Shown: positions 1-5,229 of the stretch, piece after piece
How positions within the stretch are numbered: position 1 is the stretch's first letter
Layout of the letters: every line of letters begins with the position of its first letter
From: Eggerthella sp. CAG:298
GTDB taxonomy: Bacteria; Actinomycetota; Coriobacteriia; Coriobacteriales; Eggerthellaceae
Assembly (NCBI GenBank): GCA_000435675.1
Contig: FR895127.1
Span: 36,052 to 44,095 of the forward strand
Length of the DNA: 8,044 nt
Direction of reading: 5' to 3'
Translations under genes and position numbers: made by a program
Notes under the pieces: generated by a model
The model's input: the letters and a program-made list of their open reading frames with translations, nothing else
Database searches by the model: none
Told to the model about the DNA's origin: nothing

Positions 1-29
1 AAGCGCTCCGTGCGGATCAACGGTTCGCG

Positions 30-500
30 TTAGGCTTTTTCCATCTCTGCTTTGAGATCGATGATCTTCTGACGCGCGCCTTCGCAGCCCGTACCCATCA
101 TCTGAACAGCCAGAATAGCCGCATTCTTCGCGCCATTGATGGCCACGCACGCAACAGGCACGCCGCTTGGCATCTGCACCATGGAGAGCAGCGAGTCCAA
201 GCCGCCCAGATCGCTCGTCTTCATGGGGACCGCGATAACGGGTGCAGGCGTATAGGCAGCAACGACGCCACCGAGATGTGCTGCTTTACCTGCAGCTGCG
301 ATGATCACGCGAATGCCACGATCGATGGCGGTCGAGGCCCATTCATGCACTTCGGCAGGTTTACGATGAGCGCTCGCGATCTTCACCTCATAAGGCACAC
401 CAAATTCATCGAGCTGTTTCATGCAGGCATCCATAACGGGCATATCTGATTCGGAGCCCATGATGATACCGATAACGGGTTTTGTTGCACTACAGGTCAT
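30..500 (-). CDS. purE: N5-carboxyaminoimidazole ribonucleotide mutase (class I PurE)
   Basis: Cytoplasmic enzyme of de novo purine synthesis. In the class I family it converts N5-carboxyaminoimidazole ribonucleotide (made by PurK) to 4-carboxyaminoimidazole ribonucleotide. The 156-residue length is normal for the family. Visible landmarks are the N-terminal GIIMGSESD nucleotide-phosphate loop (residues 11-19), SAHRKP (43-48) with the expected catalytic His45, AGKAAHLGGV (70-79), and PSGVPVACVAINGAKNAA (111-128). The start is ATG at 500, preceded by AGGA seven bases upstream. The stop is TAA at 32-30. The gene stands 200 bp from the ribokinase gene with a probable terminator between, so it is likely transcribed separately. 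I found no convincing -35/-10 pair in the gap. No purK is visible; its usual place beside purE would be outside the window. The assignment is secure; the mutase rather than class II carboxylase reading rests on overall class I-like motifs. Confidence 0.96.
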   Translation of the reverse strand: MTCSATKPVIGIIMGSESDMPVMDACMKQLDEFGVPYEVKIASAHRKPAEVHEWASTAIDRGIRVIIAAAGKAAHLGGVVAAYTPAPVIAVPMKTSDLGGLDSLLSMVQMPSGVPVACVAINGAKNAAILAVQMMGTGCEGARQKIIDLKAEMEKA

Positions 501-609
501 AGAACGATCCTATCCTCGATTCAAAACATCTTTAAAGTTTATCATTCTCGTCTGCGGATATAAGCCAAGTACACGGTGGCGCAACAAACTCCCCACTGGA
601 TGGGTTGAT

Positions 610-639
610 ATAAAAGAAGCGGCCGAAGCATCTCGACCG
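610..639 (-). terminator. Probable intrinsic terminator of the hydrolase-MFS-ribokinase operon
   Basis: On the minus strand CGGTCGAG and TTCGGCCG pair over eight positions, two of them G-U wobbles, around a four-base loop ATGC (639-620). The tail CTTCTTTTAT (619-610) follows directly. The plus-strand version has two mismatches instead of the wobbles, so the fold favours minus-strand RNA. It begins about 60 bases after the ribokinase stop, which suits the end of that operon and would insulate purE. The U-tract is interrupted, so efficiency is uncertain. Confidence 0.55.
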
Positions 640-664
640 TTTCTAGGAGAACCGAAGTGGATGA

Positions 665-697
665 ATAGTTGCTCTTGAGCAGATACTATGCTTTTTT
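665..697 (+). terminator. Plus-strand hairpin with T6 tail, function unclear
   Basis: ATAGT-TGCTC (665-674) pairs with GAGCA (677-681) and ACTAT (685-689), leaving a GAT bulge and a very short loop (CTTG if the inner pair opens). Six T residues (692-697) follow two bases later, which is an intrinsic-terminator layout for plus-strand RNA. No plus-strand gene ends here. On the minus strand the same hairpin lies directly after the ribokinase stop codon, with the six A residues before it rather than a T-tract after it, so there it could only act as a weak or U-less terminator or an RNA-end stabiliser. Confidence 0.35.
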
Positions 698-700
698 GCC

Positions 701-1612
701 TTAGACCTCTGACGCATCCACTTCGACGAGAAGCGGGATTGATTGTTGGGCGCCGATGCGCGTGGTTGCCAGCGCGGATGCTTCCGTGGCAAGGGCGAGC
801 GTTTCGTCAAGACACGCACCACGCGAATAGCCCGCAACAAGGGCACCGATGTAGGTATCTCCTGCACACGTAGTATCGATCGCGTTCACACATGGAGCGA
901 TCATTTCGTAGTCTTTGCCACGAACGCGCACGATCGATCCGCGTGCACCGAGCGTGATAGCCACCGCACCCACTCCGCGAGCGCACAATATATCCATGGC
1001 GTTCACGAGATCATCATGCGTGACCGGATAGATACCGGTAAGGATCTCGCATTCACTTTCGTTGACCACCACCAGATCGATATGCTCATACACCCATTCT
1101 GGCAAGGCGCGCGCAGGAGCAGGATTCAAGACGGTGTACATTCCGCATTCGTGCGCAGACTTAATAGCATCCATCGTTGTATCGAAATCGCATTCGAGCT
1201 GGCACAGGAATACATCGCCTGCCTGGGCTTCTTCCTTGAGCACCTGTTCAACGTAGGTTAGATCGCCGGAAAGGTTGGCACCGGGATCGATGGTGATGAA
1301 GTTGTCTCCCGCAACACGCGTGATAACAGCAACGCCCGTTGGGTGAGCATCCACGCGCTCAATCAGATCGCAGCGCACTCCTTGTTCGACGAGCGTTGCG
1401 ATCATCTGGTCTCCGAACGGATCGAGACCCACCGCGCCCAACATCACCACGTCCGCTCCCAGCTTCGCGGCCGCAACGGCTTGATTCGCCCCTTTGCCAC
1501 CAGGGTTTATGATGAAACGGCGCCCCATGATGGTCTCGCCAAGTTGAGGCATATGGTCACTTTCGATAGAAAGATCCATATTCAAGCTGCCGAATACGAT
1601 CACCTTGCTCAT
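701..1612 (-). CDS. rbsK: Ribokinase (PfkB/ribokinase family)
   Basis: Predicted to phosphorylate D-ribose with ATP to ribose 5-phosphate in the cytoplasm. The 303 residues match ribokinase length (E. coli RbsK is about 309). Motifs in order are GSLNMDLS (8-15, sugar-contacting Asn/Asp), the PfkB signature PGGKGANQA (37-45), NPAPA (163-167), NESE (184-187), TLGARGS (220-226) and the ATP/anion-hole motif DTTCAGDTYIGA (246-257) with catalytic base Asp252. The ATG at 1612 was chosen over an upstream in-frame ATG at 1684 because the protein then starts directly with the conserved SKVIVFGSLN strand and has AGGTGG upstream; the longer form would run into the MFS coding sequence. That ribosome binding site overlaps the MFS stop codon, and the gap is 13 bases, so the genes are translationally close and surely co-transcribed. 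With the hydrolase upstream, its ribose most likely comes from nucleosides rather than from a ribose ABC system. A related PfkB sugar or nucleoside kinase is the main alternative. Confidence 0.9.
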   Translation of the reverse strand: MSKVIVFGSLNMDLSIESDHMPQLGETIMGRRFIINPGGKGANQAVAAAKLGADVVMLGAVGLDPFGDQMIATLVEQGVRCDLIERVDAHPTGVAVITRVAGDNFITIDPGANLSGDLTYVEQVLKEEAQAGDVFLCQLECDFDTTMDAIKSAHECGMYTVLNPAPARALPEWVYEHIDLVVVNESECEILTGIYPVTHDDLVNAMDILCARGVGAVAITLGARGSIVRVRGKDYEMIAPCVNAIDTTCAGDTYIGALVAGYSRGACLDETLALATEASALATTRIGAQQSIPLLVEVDASEV

Positions 1613-1625
1613 GGAATCACACCAC

Positions 1626-3041
1626 CTAGCTGTTGTCGGCATCGGAAGGTTTCGGGATGAAGAGCGAAACGAGCAATGCCGCACCGAGCAACACGGCCGC
1701 CGCGATCATTGCTGCAGAATAGCCGATCTGTGCCCCGTTCATCGCAAAAGCATCCATGACCGCATAGAGAACCGCGAACGAAAGGCCAGCTCCCAAGTTG
1801 AAAGCACCTGCATTCATGCCTGGAAGATAACCGGGATTATCTTCGGGAGAAAGCACGATTCCCAATCCGTTCAGCATGATGTTCGCTGTACCAGCATACG
1901 CGATACCCAAAACCACCGAGATGATGACGAGCGAAGGAATGCTCGCGTTGTTCGAAAGGAATATACCGAAGAGCACGCCAGCGATGCTCACGATAAGACC
2001 TGCGCGCAGCACGCTGCGATATCCGAACTTGCTCGCAAGCACGCCAGCGACCGGGCCAAAGCACAGGCCGAGCAGCGCATAGGGCGTGAGCGTTGCGAAC
2101 GAGACCATGTCGGGTTTCATGTCAACGCCCATAGCAGGATCTTGTGCGATCGCCGGCACCACACCATTCATGATAGCGAACACGCCAGTCATGGTAAGGA
2201 GCGTGGTGAGCAACAAACCCCAGGTCCTGCGCTGTTTGAGATAGTGAGTAGTTACCATCGGGTCCTTCTTGCGCGATTCGATGTTCCAAAATATCACGAA
2301 GAACACGACCGCAATAACAACGAGAATGGCAACCAATCCCCAATTCGCTTCAGCAAGTGCGCCGATCTCATCGATAGCAAGATAGATCGCCAAGAACGCG
2401 ATGCCGAGCGTGACCACGCCAGCCCAGTCCATCTTGGGCGTTTCTTCGGCGGTGCTCTCCTGCGTGAGTGCGAACACGAGAACGACCGCAAGAGCCGCAA
2501 CCGCTGCCATCACTACGAACACCGAACGGAAGCCGAAGTTACCAGCTAGCCAGCCACCCAGGATCGCATCGACGCCCGCGATACCACCATTCACTGACGT
2601 GAGGATAGCCATCAAGCGAGCATACCGTGCGTCTTCGGTCACACGCTGGTGAAGCATGATCAGGCACAACGGCACTACTGGGCCAGCAACACCCTGCAGA
2701 ACGCGGCCGATCATGAGCACTTCGACGTTCGGCGCGAGCGCACTGATCACGCATCCGATGCCCGTGACCAAGAGCATGCCGCACAGCACTTTGCGGCGGC
2801 CCTTCAAGTCGGCAAGACGCGGAAGGAACAACGAGAAGAGCGCTGCTGCCGTGAAGAACACCGTTTGTGTGTTGCCGATTTCGACCGCCGTGGTAGAAAG
2901 TTCGTTCTGCATGGCAACGAGCGCCGGGGAGAGCATCGAAGCATTGAGTTGGAACGCGAAGATAGCCACCAACAACGCTGCCATTACCGCGACAATGGAT
3001 TTGCCGCCTTCATCAAGGAGAGGTTTTTTCGCTTCAGTCAT
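1626..3041 (-). CDS. MFS transporter, DHA2-like with 14 helices, probable nucleoside or ribose carrier
   Basis: Integral cytoplasmic-membrane carrier of 471 residues. I count about 14 hydrophobic spans (near 17-37, 57-73, 85-103, 107-130, 144-164, 171-191, 208-226, 234-253, 275-297, 312-334, 343-361, 368-391, 409-430, 440-462), the pattern of the DHA2 (14-TM) branch. MFS motif A is clear as RLADLKGRRKVL (75-86), and GRVLQGVAGPVVPL (112-125) matches the motif B region. DHA2 members are mostly drug/proton antiporters, but the position between a nucleoside hydrolase and a ribokinase argues for uptake of a nucleoside (or ribose); substrate is inference only. The ATG at 3041 starts four bases after the hydrolase stop. 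An in-frame TTG at 3053 would add four residues and overlap the hydrolase end by eight bases. Neither has a strong Shine-Dalgarno, so translational coupling is likely. The stop is TAG at 1628-1626. Confidence 0.85.
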   Translation of the reverse strand: MTEAKKPLLDEGGKSIVAVMAALLVAIFAFQLNASMLSPALVAMQNELSTTAVEIGNTQTVFFTAAALFSLFLPRLADLKGRRKVLCGMLLVTGIGCVISALAPNVEVLMIGRVLQGVAGPVVPLCLIMLHQRVTEDARYARLMAILTSVNGGIAGVDAILGGWLAGNFGFRSVFVVMAAVAALAVVLVFALTQESTAEETPKMDWAGVVTLGIAFLAIYLAIDEIGALAEANWGLVAILVVIAVVFFVIFWNIESRKKDPMVTTHYLKQRRTWGLLLTTLLTMTGVFAIMNGVVPAIAQDPAMGVDMKPDMVSFATLTPYALLGLCFGPVAGVLASKFGYRSVLRAGLIVSIAGVLFGIFLSNNASIPSLVIISVVLGIAYAGTANIMLNGLGIVLSPEDNPGYLPGMNAGAFNLGAGLSFAVLYAVMDAFAMNGAQIGYSAAMIAAAVLLGAALLVSLFIPKPSDADNS

Positions 3042-3045
3042 GTTC

Positions 3046-3987
3046 TTATCCAATGTTCTCGATCGCTTGTATTACCAAATTCCAGAACTTATCGAAGTCC
3101 AGCTTCGTCGCAACTTGCGTATGGCACTCTTCTTCGGAAGGTTCTGGGCCACGAAGGTCTGCCACGGTCATGCCGAGCGTGAGCTCTCCGTGAAGTTCCA
3201 CATCAAGTGGGCACCGTCTGGTTTGCACCACGGAAGGATCGATAAGATATGCCACGGTGCACGGATCATGCACAGGCGGATCAACGAAGTCTTGATTGTC
3301 CTGATAGGTCTTGCGGAAGAAGTCCATGAGCCCGCTGACGATAACAGCAAGCGGCGTGCCGATCGCTTCGATGCGGCGCTGCACTTCAGGGGTGCAAAGT
3401 GCCTGATGCGTAAGATCGAGCCCGACCATGGTCAGTTTCCAGGGAGCATTGAACACGATATGAGCCGCTTCGGGATCGACGATGATATTGAATTCAGCCA
3501 CCGCGCTCCAATTTCCCTCGTGGAAACCGCCGCCCATCAGCACCACTTCGCTCACGCGTTCTGCGATGCGCGGTTCCATGCGCAACGCCAGCGCGATATT
3601 CGTCAACGGCCCGGTGGGGACCAATGTGATCGTGCCTGGTTCAGACTCCATGATGGTCTTCACGATGAAGTTCACCGCATGCATGTCTTCGAGCGGACGG
3701 GTGGGTACGGGCAATTCGACGCCGTCCAACCCTGTTTCACCATGGATCGATTCAGCCACTTCCTGCTCGCGCACGAGCGGACGATCGGACCCTGCGTATA
3801 CGGGAATATCATGAGCATGCGCTGCTTCGAGCATTGCACGCGCATTATAGGTGACCTTCTCGAGGCTTTGATTCCCCCCGACCGTGGTGATGCCCACGAT
3901 CTCGATCTCTGGATTTCCCAATGCTAAAAGGATCGCGACCGCGTCATCGTGACCTGGATCGCAATCGAGAATGATTTTCTTTGCCAT
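3046..3987 (-). CDS. Inosine-uridine-type nucleoside hydrolase
   Basis: Cytoplasmic N-glycosidase predicted to split ribonucleosides into free base and ribose. The 313 residues are typical of the IUNH family. The N-terminal calcium-binding signature DCDPGHDDA (8-16) supplies Asp8, Asp10, Asp14 and Asp15, with Asp10 the expected general base. Other family elements are LVPTGPLTNIALAL (122-135), MGGGFHEGNWSAVAEFN (151-167) with Asn159, Glu165 and Asn167 for ribose binding, and VHDPC (239-243) with active-site His240 and metal ligand Asp241. These positions closely track those known for the Crithidia enzyme. The ATG at 3987 is preferred over ATG codons at 4062 and 4002, because it has AGGGG six bases upstream and begins right at the conserved MAKKIILDCDPG. 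Base preference (purine, pyrimidine or both) cannot be read from the sequence, so no rih letter is given. It is the first gene of the three-gene salvage operon. Confidence 0.93.
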   Translation of the reverse strand: MAKKIILDCDPGHDDAVAILLALGNPEIEIVGITTVGGNQSLEKVTYNARAMLEAAHAHDIPVYAGSDRPLVREQEVAESIHGETGLDGVELPVPTRPLEDMHAVNFIVKTIMESEPGTITLVPTGPLTNIALALRMEPRIAERVSEVVLMGGGFHEGNWSAVAEFNIIVDPEAAHIVFNAPWKLTMVGLDLTHQALCTPEVQRRIEAIGTPLAVIVSGLMDFFRKTYQDNQDFVDPPVHDPCTVAYLIDPSVVQTRRCPLDVELHGELTLGMTVADLRGPEPSEEECHTQVATKLDFDKFWNLVIQAIENIG

Positions 3988-4018
3988 GTTCGCCCCTCTC
4001 ATTTCGAACAGCAAAATA

Positions 4019-4040
4019 GCACGTAGTGCCTTGTACGTGC
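4019..4040 (-). promoter_or_regulatory. Perfect 7-bp inverted repeat in the nucleoside-hydrolase leader
   Basis: GCACGTA (4019-4025) and TACGTGC (4034-4040) are exact reverse complements separated by eight bases. In the leader RNA this forms a 7-bp stem 32-53 bases upstream of the hydrolase start, leaving the ribosome binding site free. As DNA it could be an operator for a LacI-type or other sugar/nucleoside regulator. No regulator gene is present in the operon, so the choice between RNA structure and operator is open. Confidence 0.4.
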
Positions 4041-4055
4041 CCAAATTCGAATGCC

Positions 4056-4067
4056 GGCTCACGAGCC
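4056..4067 (-). promoter_or_regulatory. Short dyad near predicted transcription start of the nucleoside operon
   Basis: GGCTC (4056-4060) and GAGCC (4063-4067) form an inverted repeat with a two-base centre. It sits some 16-27 bases downstream of the predicted -10 box, where a repressor would block initiation or early elongation. An eight-base palindrome ATTCGAAT (4045-4052) lies immediately beyond it. Such short dyads occur by chance, so this is only a candidate operator. Confidence 0.25.
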
Positions 4068-4082
4068 CAACAACGGAGTATT

Positions 4083-4112
4083 ATTTTACCTGTTCACTTC
4101 TGAAAATCTAAA
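4083..4112 (-). promoter_or_regulatory. Candidate sigma-70-type promoter of the nucleoside salvage operon
   Basis: On the minus strand TTTAGA (4112-4107; four of six matches to TTGACA) and TAAAAT (4088-4083; five of six matches to TATAAT) are separated by 18 bases. Transcription would begin near 4076, giving a leader of nearly 90 bases that contains the dyads described at 4019-4067. It lies in an A/T-rich patch upstream of the first gene of the operon, where a promoter is expected. Confidence 0.5.
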
Positions 4113-4115
4113 AGA

Positions 4116-4292
4116 ATGAAAGAAGATATACGGCTCTGTAAGAAAAGCGCGTTCTTTCATTGGATCGACAGGGAAGGCTTGTATGCCAAGCCCCCCGATG
4201 AATGCGCGCGCAAGGTCTTTGATGCGTTTTCGCGGAAGTCTTGCCCAACTCAAAACGCCCTCTATAGAAGAGGGCGTTTGGTGTCTAGTTGA
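4116..4292 (+). CDS. Doubtful 58-codon ORF in the gap between two operons
   Basis: An uninterrupted plus-strand frame runs from ATG (4116) to TGA (4292) and would encode a basic, soluble 58-residue peptide starting MKEDIRLCKKSAFFHWIDRE. It has three cysteines and no membrane span or motif I recognise. Its start lies just beyond the candidate -35 box of the salvage operon. There is no Shine-Dalgarno, only an A-rich stretch, and its 3' part is formed by the terminator hairpin of the response-regulator gene on the other strand. A chance frame of this length is quite possible; it is listed because it fills most of an otherwise empty 329-bp gap. Confidence 0.15.
   Translation: MKEDIRLCKKSAFFHWIDREGLYAKPPDECARKVFDAFSRKSCPTQNALYRRGRLVSS
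4253..4279 (-). terminator. Intrinsic terminator after the response-regulator gene
   Basis: AAACGCCCTCT (4253-4263) and AGAGGGCGTTT (4269-4279) pair perfectly over 11 bp around a five-base loop. On the minus strand the stem ends GGGCGTTTT, so the U-run is four bases. It begins 37 bases after the regulator stop codon and marks the end of the permease-kinase-regulator transcription unit. On the plus strand only three T residues end the stem, so it could act weakly in both directions. Confidence 0.8.
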
Positions 4293-4300
4293 AAACCTAT
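4288..4300. repeat. 13-bp direct repeat, copy downstream of the response regulator
   Basis: GTTGAAAACCTAT occurs here, 16 bases beyond the stop codon of the regulator gene, and again in the same orientation at 5044-5056 just ahead of its start. Both copies are non-coding and they bracket the gene closely. Matching stops exactly at both ends of the 13 bases. Confidence 0.6.
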
Positions 4301-4316
4301 GAGCTTTTCGGCTGCG

Positions 4317-5030
4317 CTATAACCCCAGCGCTTTCTTGAGCGAAGAAACACGACGGCGGGAAACCGGGATCTTCTCTTCAACGCCATCGAGCGTGAGCAA
4401 TAGCGTGCCACCTGATTGCGGCTCGACCTCTTTCACGAGCGAAAGGTTAACGAGGTAGCCGCGATGAACACGGAAGAAGCCATGGCCATCGAGCGTTTTT
4501 TCGAGCTGCGCCAAGCTGACCGTTGAGAAGTAACGATCGGTGTCGGTCTGCAGATAGGCATAATCATCGCGCGCCATGACAAAACGGATCTGATCGATAT
4601 TGATAAGGATCTTCTTGCCGCCCTTTTCGACGGGAATACGTTCGGCTTTTTGAGCACGTGCATGCAGAACCACATGTTCGCGCACGCGGGCAAGCGCATG
4701 AGCCAAACGCTCAGTTTCGACGGGCTTGACCAGATAGTCGACAGCATTGACCTTGAATGCATCAAGTGCGAACTCGCTGTAGGCAGTAACGAACACGACA
4801 GCGGGCGGGAACTTCAGATGCTGGAGCGCTTCGGCCAATTGAAGACCCGTGGCTTCAGGCATGTTGATGTCGAGAAACATGACATCGCACGGATATTCTT
4901 TGAGCTTCTCGATAGCCTCACGGACACTTGCTGCTTCAGATACAACCTCAGCTTGATTGAGCTCTCCGAGAAGAAAACGCAGTTCGGAGCGTGCTGGCGC
5001 TTCGTCGTCTACAATAATCGCCTTTAGCAA
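4317..5030 (-). CDS. LytTR-family response regulator (LytR/AlgR type)
   Basis: DNA-binding response regulator predicted to be phosphorylated by the adjacent LytS-like kinase. Residues 1-120 form a receiver domain with acidic pair Asp8-Asp9, phosphoacceptor Asp54 in MFLDINMP, Thr82 and Lys102 (VDYLVKP). Residues about 131-235 form a LytTR DNA-binding domain, with the typical FFRVHRGYLVNL (185-196). The total of 237 residues is normal. Start choice is uncertain: an in-frame GTG at 5033 is only two bases from the strong AGGAGG, whereas TTG at 5030 has five-base spacing and gives MLKAIIVDDE, the usual family N-terminus, so TTG is preferred. The gene is separated from the kinase by about 197 bp and has its own TATAAT upstream, so the two may be expressed at different levels. 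A terminator follows. Its target genes are unknown; the permease-kinase operon is an obvious candidate. Confidence 0.93.
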   Translation of the reverse strand: MLKAIIVDDEAPARSELRFLLGELNQAEVVSEAASVREAIEKLKEYPCDVMFLDINMPEATGLQLAEALQHLKFPPAVVFVTAYSEFALDAFKVNAVDYLVKPVETERLAHALARVREHVVLHARAQKAERIPVEKGGKKILINIDQIRFVMARDDYAYLQTDTDRYFSTVSLAQLEKTLDGHGFFRVHRGYLVNLSLVKEVEPQSGGTLLLTLDGVEEKIPVSRRRVSSLKKALGL

Positions 5031-5043
5031 CACGACCTCCTCT

Positions 5044-5056
5044 GTTGAAAACCTAT
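5044..5056. repeat. 13-bp direct repeat, copy upstream of the response regulator
   Basis: Second copy of GTTGAAAACCTAT (first at 4288-4300), spaced 756 bp apart. Here it ends five bases short of the AGGAGG ribosome binding site on the minus strand and lies in the probable 5' untranslated leader. It might be a regulator binding site or a trace of a local rearrangement. A 13-base match somewhere in 8 kb is not rare by chance, so position is the only reason to list it. Confidence 0.6.
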
Positions 5057-5070
5057 AGAAAATCGTACCA

Positions 5071-5076
5071 ATTATA
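5071..5076 (-). promoter_or_regulatory. Consensus -10 box ahead of the response-regulator gene
   Basis: A perfect TATAAT lies on the minus strand about 40 bases upstream of the regulator start, in an A/T-rich patch within the kinase-regulator gap. No good -35 is present at 16-18 bases (CTGCAG at 17), and there is no TGn extension. If real, the promoter may need an activator, possibly the regulator itself. It would let the regulator be made independently of the kinase. Confidence 0.45.
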
Positions 5077-5229
5077 GACTATTCTGAATGATTCTGCAGC
5101 GTTGATTAACAAAGCCCATTCAAAACAGACATTTGCTCTTTCTGCCAGGAAAGTATGATACGAATGGCCCTGGTAAATGACGCCTTCACCAGCGAAGCGT
5201 GCGATAAATCGGAGGGGCAGCTAAAGACC

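Noticed and set aside
501..610. Purine, PRPP or ZTP riboswitch ahead of purE
   Set aside because: I looked for the conserved cores of these RNAs on the minus strand and found none. The only structures are small hairpins and the CTTTAAAG palindrome at 530-537.
421..678. 85-codon plus-strand frame overlapping the start of purE and reaching the hairpin at 665
   Set aside because: Its first part is antisense to purE and the rest has no motif. Only its closing five codons have an AGGAGA upstream, and that is too far from the ATG to be convincing.
1605..2549. 314-codon plus-strand frame opposite the MFS gene
   Set aside because: Extreme His/Arg/Glu/Asp composition typical of the complement of a hydrophobic membrane-protein gene.
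2656..3927. 423-codon open frame on the plus strand across the MFS and nucleoside hydrolase genes
   Set aside because: It lies antisense to two well-supported genes, has an Arg/His/Asp-rich composition with no family motif, and has no ribosome binding site.
5034..5103. LytTR-type tandem binding sites upstream of the regulator
   Set aside because: No pair of 9-bp direct repeats with 10-13 bp spacing resembling the LytTR consensus could be found; the 13-bp repeat at 5044 has no second copy nearby.
5170..5192. CTGGT...ACCAG inverted repeat after the kinase gene as a terminator
   Set aside because: Only five base pairs around a 13-base loop and no U-tract on the minus strand.
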